Assembly: GCA_945867245.1 (NCBI GenBank)
Contig: CAMBHQ010000073.1
Location: 1 to 5,408 of the forward strand
Direction: 5' to 3'
Origin: an uncultured Porphyromonas sp.
Lineage (GTDB): Bacteria > Bacteroidota > Bacteroidia > Bacteroidales > Porphyromonadaceae
Length of the DNA: 5,408 nt
The notes beneath the pieces were generated by a model. The model had not been told where the DNA came from. It saw only the letters and a list, made by a program, of their open reading frames with translations, and made no database searches. Of the stretch, positions 5,074 to 5,408 are shown piece after piece (position 1 is the stretch's first letter; the number at the start of each line of letters is the position of its first letter). Made by a program: the position numbers and the translations under genes.

Positions 5074-5408
5074 ATGAAACTAAGGACAGAGGACCTAGTC
5101 AAGAAATATCGTACACGTACTGTCGTAAACCACGTATCTATCGAGGTTAATCAGGGTGAAATTGTAGGACTTCTAGGCCCCAATGGTGCAGGTAAGACCA
5201 CAACCTTCTATATGACCGTAGGGTTGGTGGTGCCCAACGCAGGGCGCATCTACCTAGATGACGAGGATATCACGAAGTATCCCGTGTACAAGCGCGCCAA
5301 GGCCGGTATCGGCTATCTGGCGCAGGAGGCCTCTATCTACCGCAAGCTGTCGGTAGAGGATAATATACTGAGTGTGCTGGAGCTCACCAACCGCAGTAAA
5401 GCCGAGCA
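5074..5408 (+). CDS. lptB: LptB, ATPase of the LPS export ABC transporter (N-terminal part, runs off right edge)
   Basis: The first 111 codons encode the start of an ABC ATPase: [20 protein letters not shown], Walker A GPNGAGKT (38-45), and the Q-loop in [20 protein letters not shown]. The sequences [15 protein letters not shown] and [18 protein letters not shown] are characteristic of LptB rather than of general ABC importers. LptB powers the LptB2FG complex in the inner membrane, which extracts lipopolysaccharide and passes it along the periplasmic bridge to the outer membrane. The ABC signature, Walker B and H-loop lie beyond the window. An exact TAnnTTTG promoter box lies 20 nt upstream of the ATG. 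The neighbouring acyltransferase may act on the same LPS, but that link is inferred from proximity only. Confidence 0.93.
   Translation, partial: MKLRTEDLVKKYRTRTVVNHVSIEVNQGEIVGLLGPNGAGKTTTFYMTVGLVVPNAGRIYLDDEDITKYPVYKRAKAGIGYLAQEASIYRKLSVEDNILSVLELTNRSKAE

Overview
The window looks chromosomal and comes from a Bacteroidota bacterium, most likely Porphyromonas or a close relative. Three things support this. An exact Bacteroidetes-type promoter (TTTG, 20-bp spacer, TAACTTTG) reads leftward from position 312, and an exact TATCTTTG -7 box precedes lptB. Shine-Dalgarno sequences are generally absent. The genes present are dnaA, an IMPACT/YigZ protein, an acyltransferase-3/SGNH protein and LptB. 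Genus-level placement is inference from style, not from a search.

Layout. Positions 1-253 (minus strand) hold the first 84 codons of a lipoprotein gene that runs off the left edge. Its promoter is at 281-312, and its N-terminus weakly resembles MACPF (perforin-like) proteins. Positions 254-1025 contain no convincing gene but are highly structured: a 14-bp perfect palindrome, a degenerate tandem array with an exact 23-bp pitch (about 512-672), a GC-rich 9-bp inverted repeat, then an AT-rich stretch with two perfect DnaA boxes. A 10-T tract and a likely dnaA promoter follow. This is the best candidate for the chromosomal origin, oriC.

Positions 1026-2410 are dnaA, split by a one-base shift between domain I and the AAA+/DNA-binding part. 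A YigZ/IMPACT-family gene follows after 31 bp, probably in the same transcript, and ends near a weak hairpin. Positions 3124-5012 are a membrane O-acyltransferase with an SGNH tail, broken exactly at a run of eight C. Nine C would restore one 629-residue protein, which is the arrangement of a phase-variable contingency gene. Positions 5074-5408 are the start of lptB, the ATPase of lipopolysaccharide export.

Together the window joins replication initiation (candidate oriC plus dnaA) to envelope functions (surface lipoprotein, probable glycan or LPS acylation, LPS export). Both breaks can be repaired by adding one base. Read-level evidence is therefore needed to separate biology (phase variation, a split DnaA, frameshifting) from deletion errors in the assembly. 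The essential nature of dnaA makes an error there quite possible, while the C-tract has the recognised form of a genuine switch.
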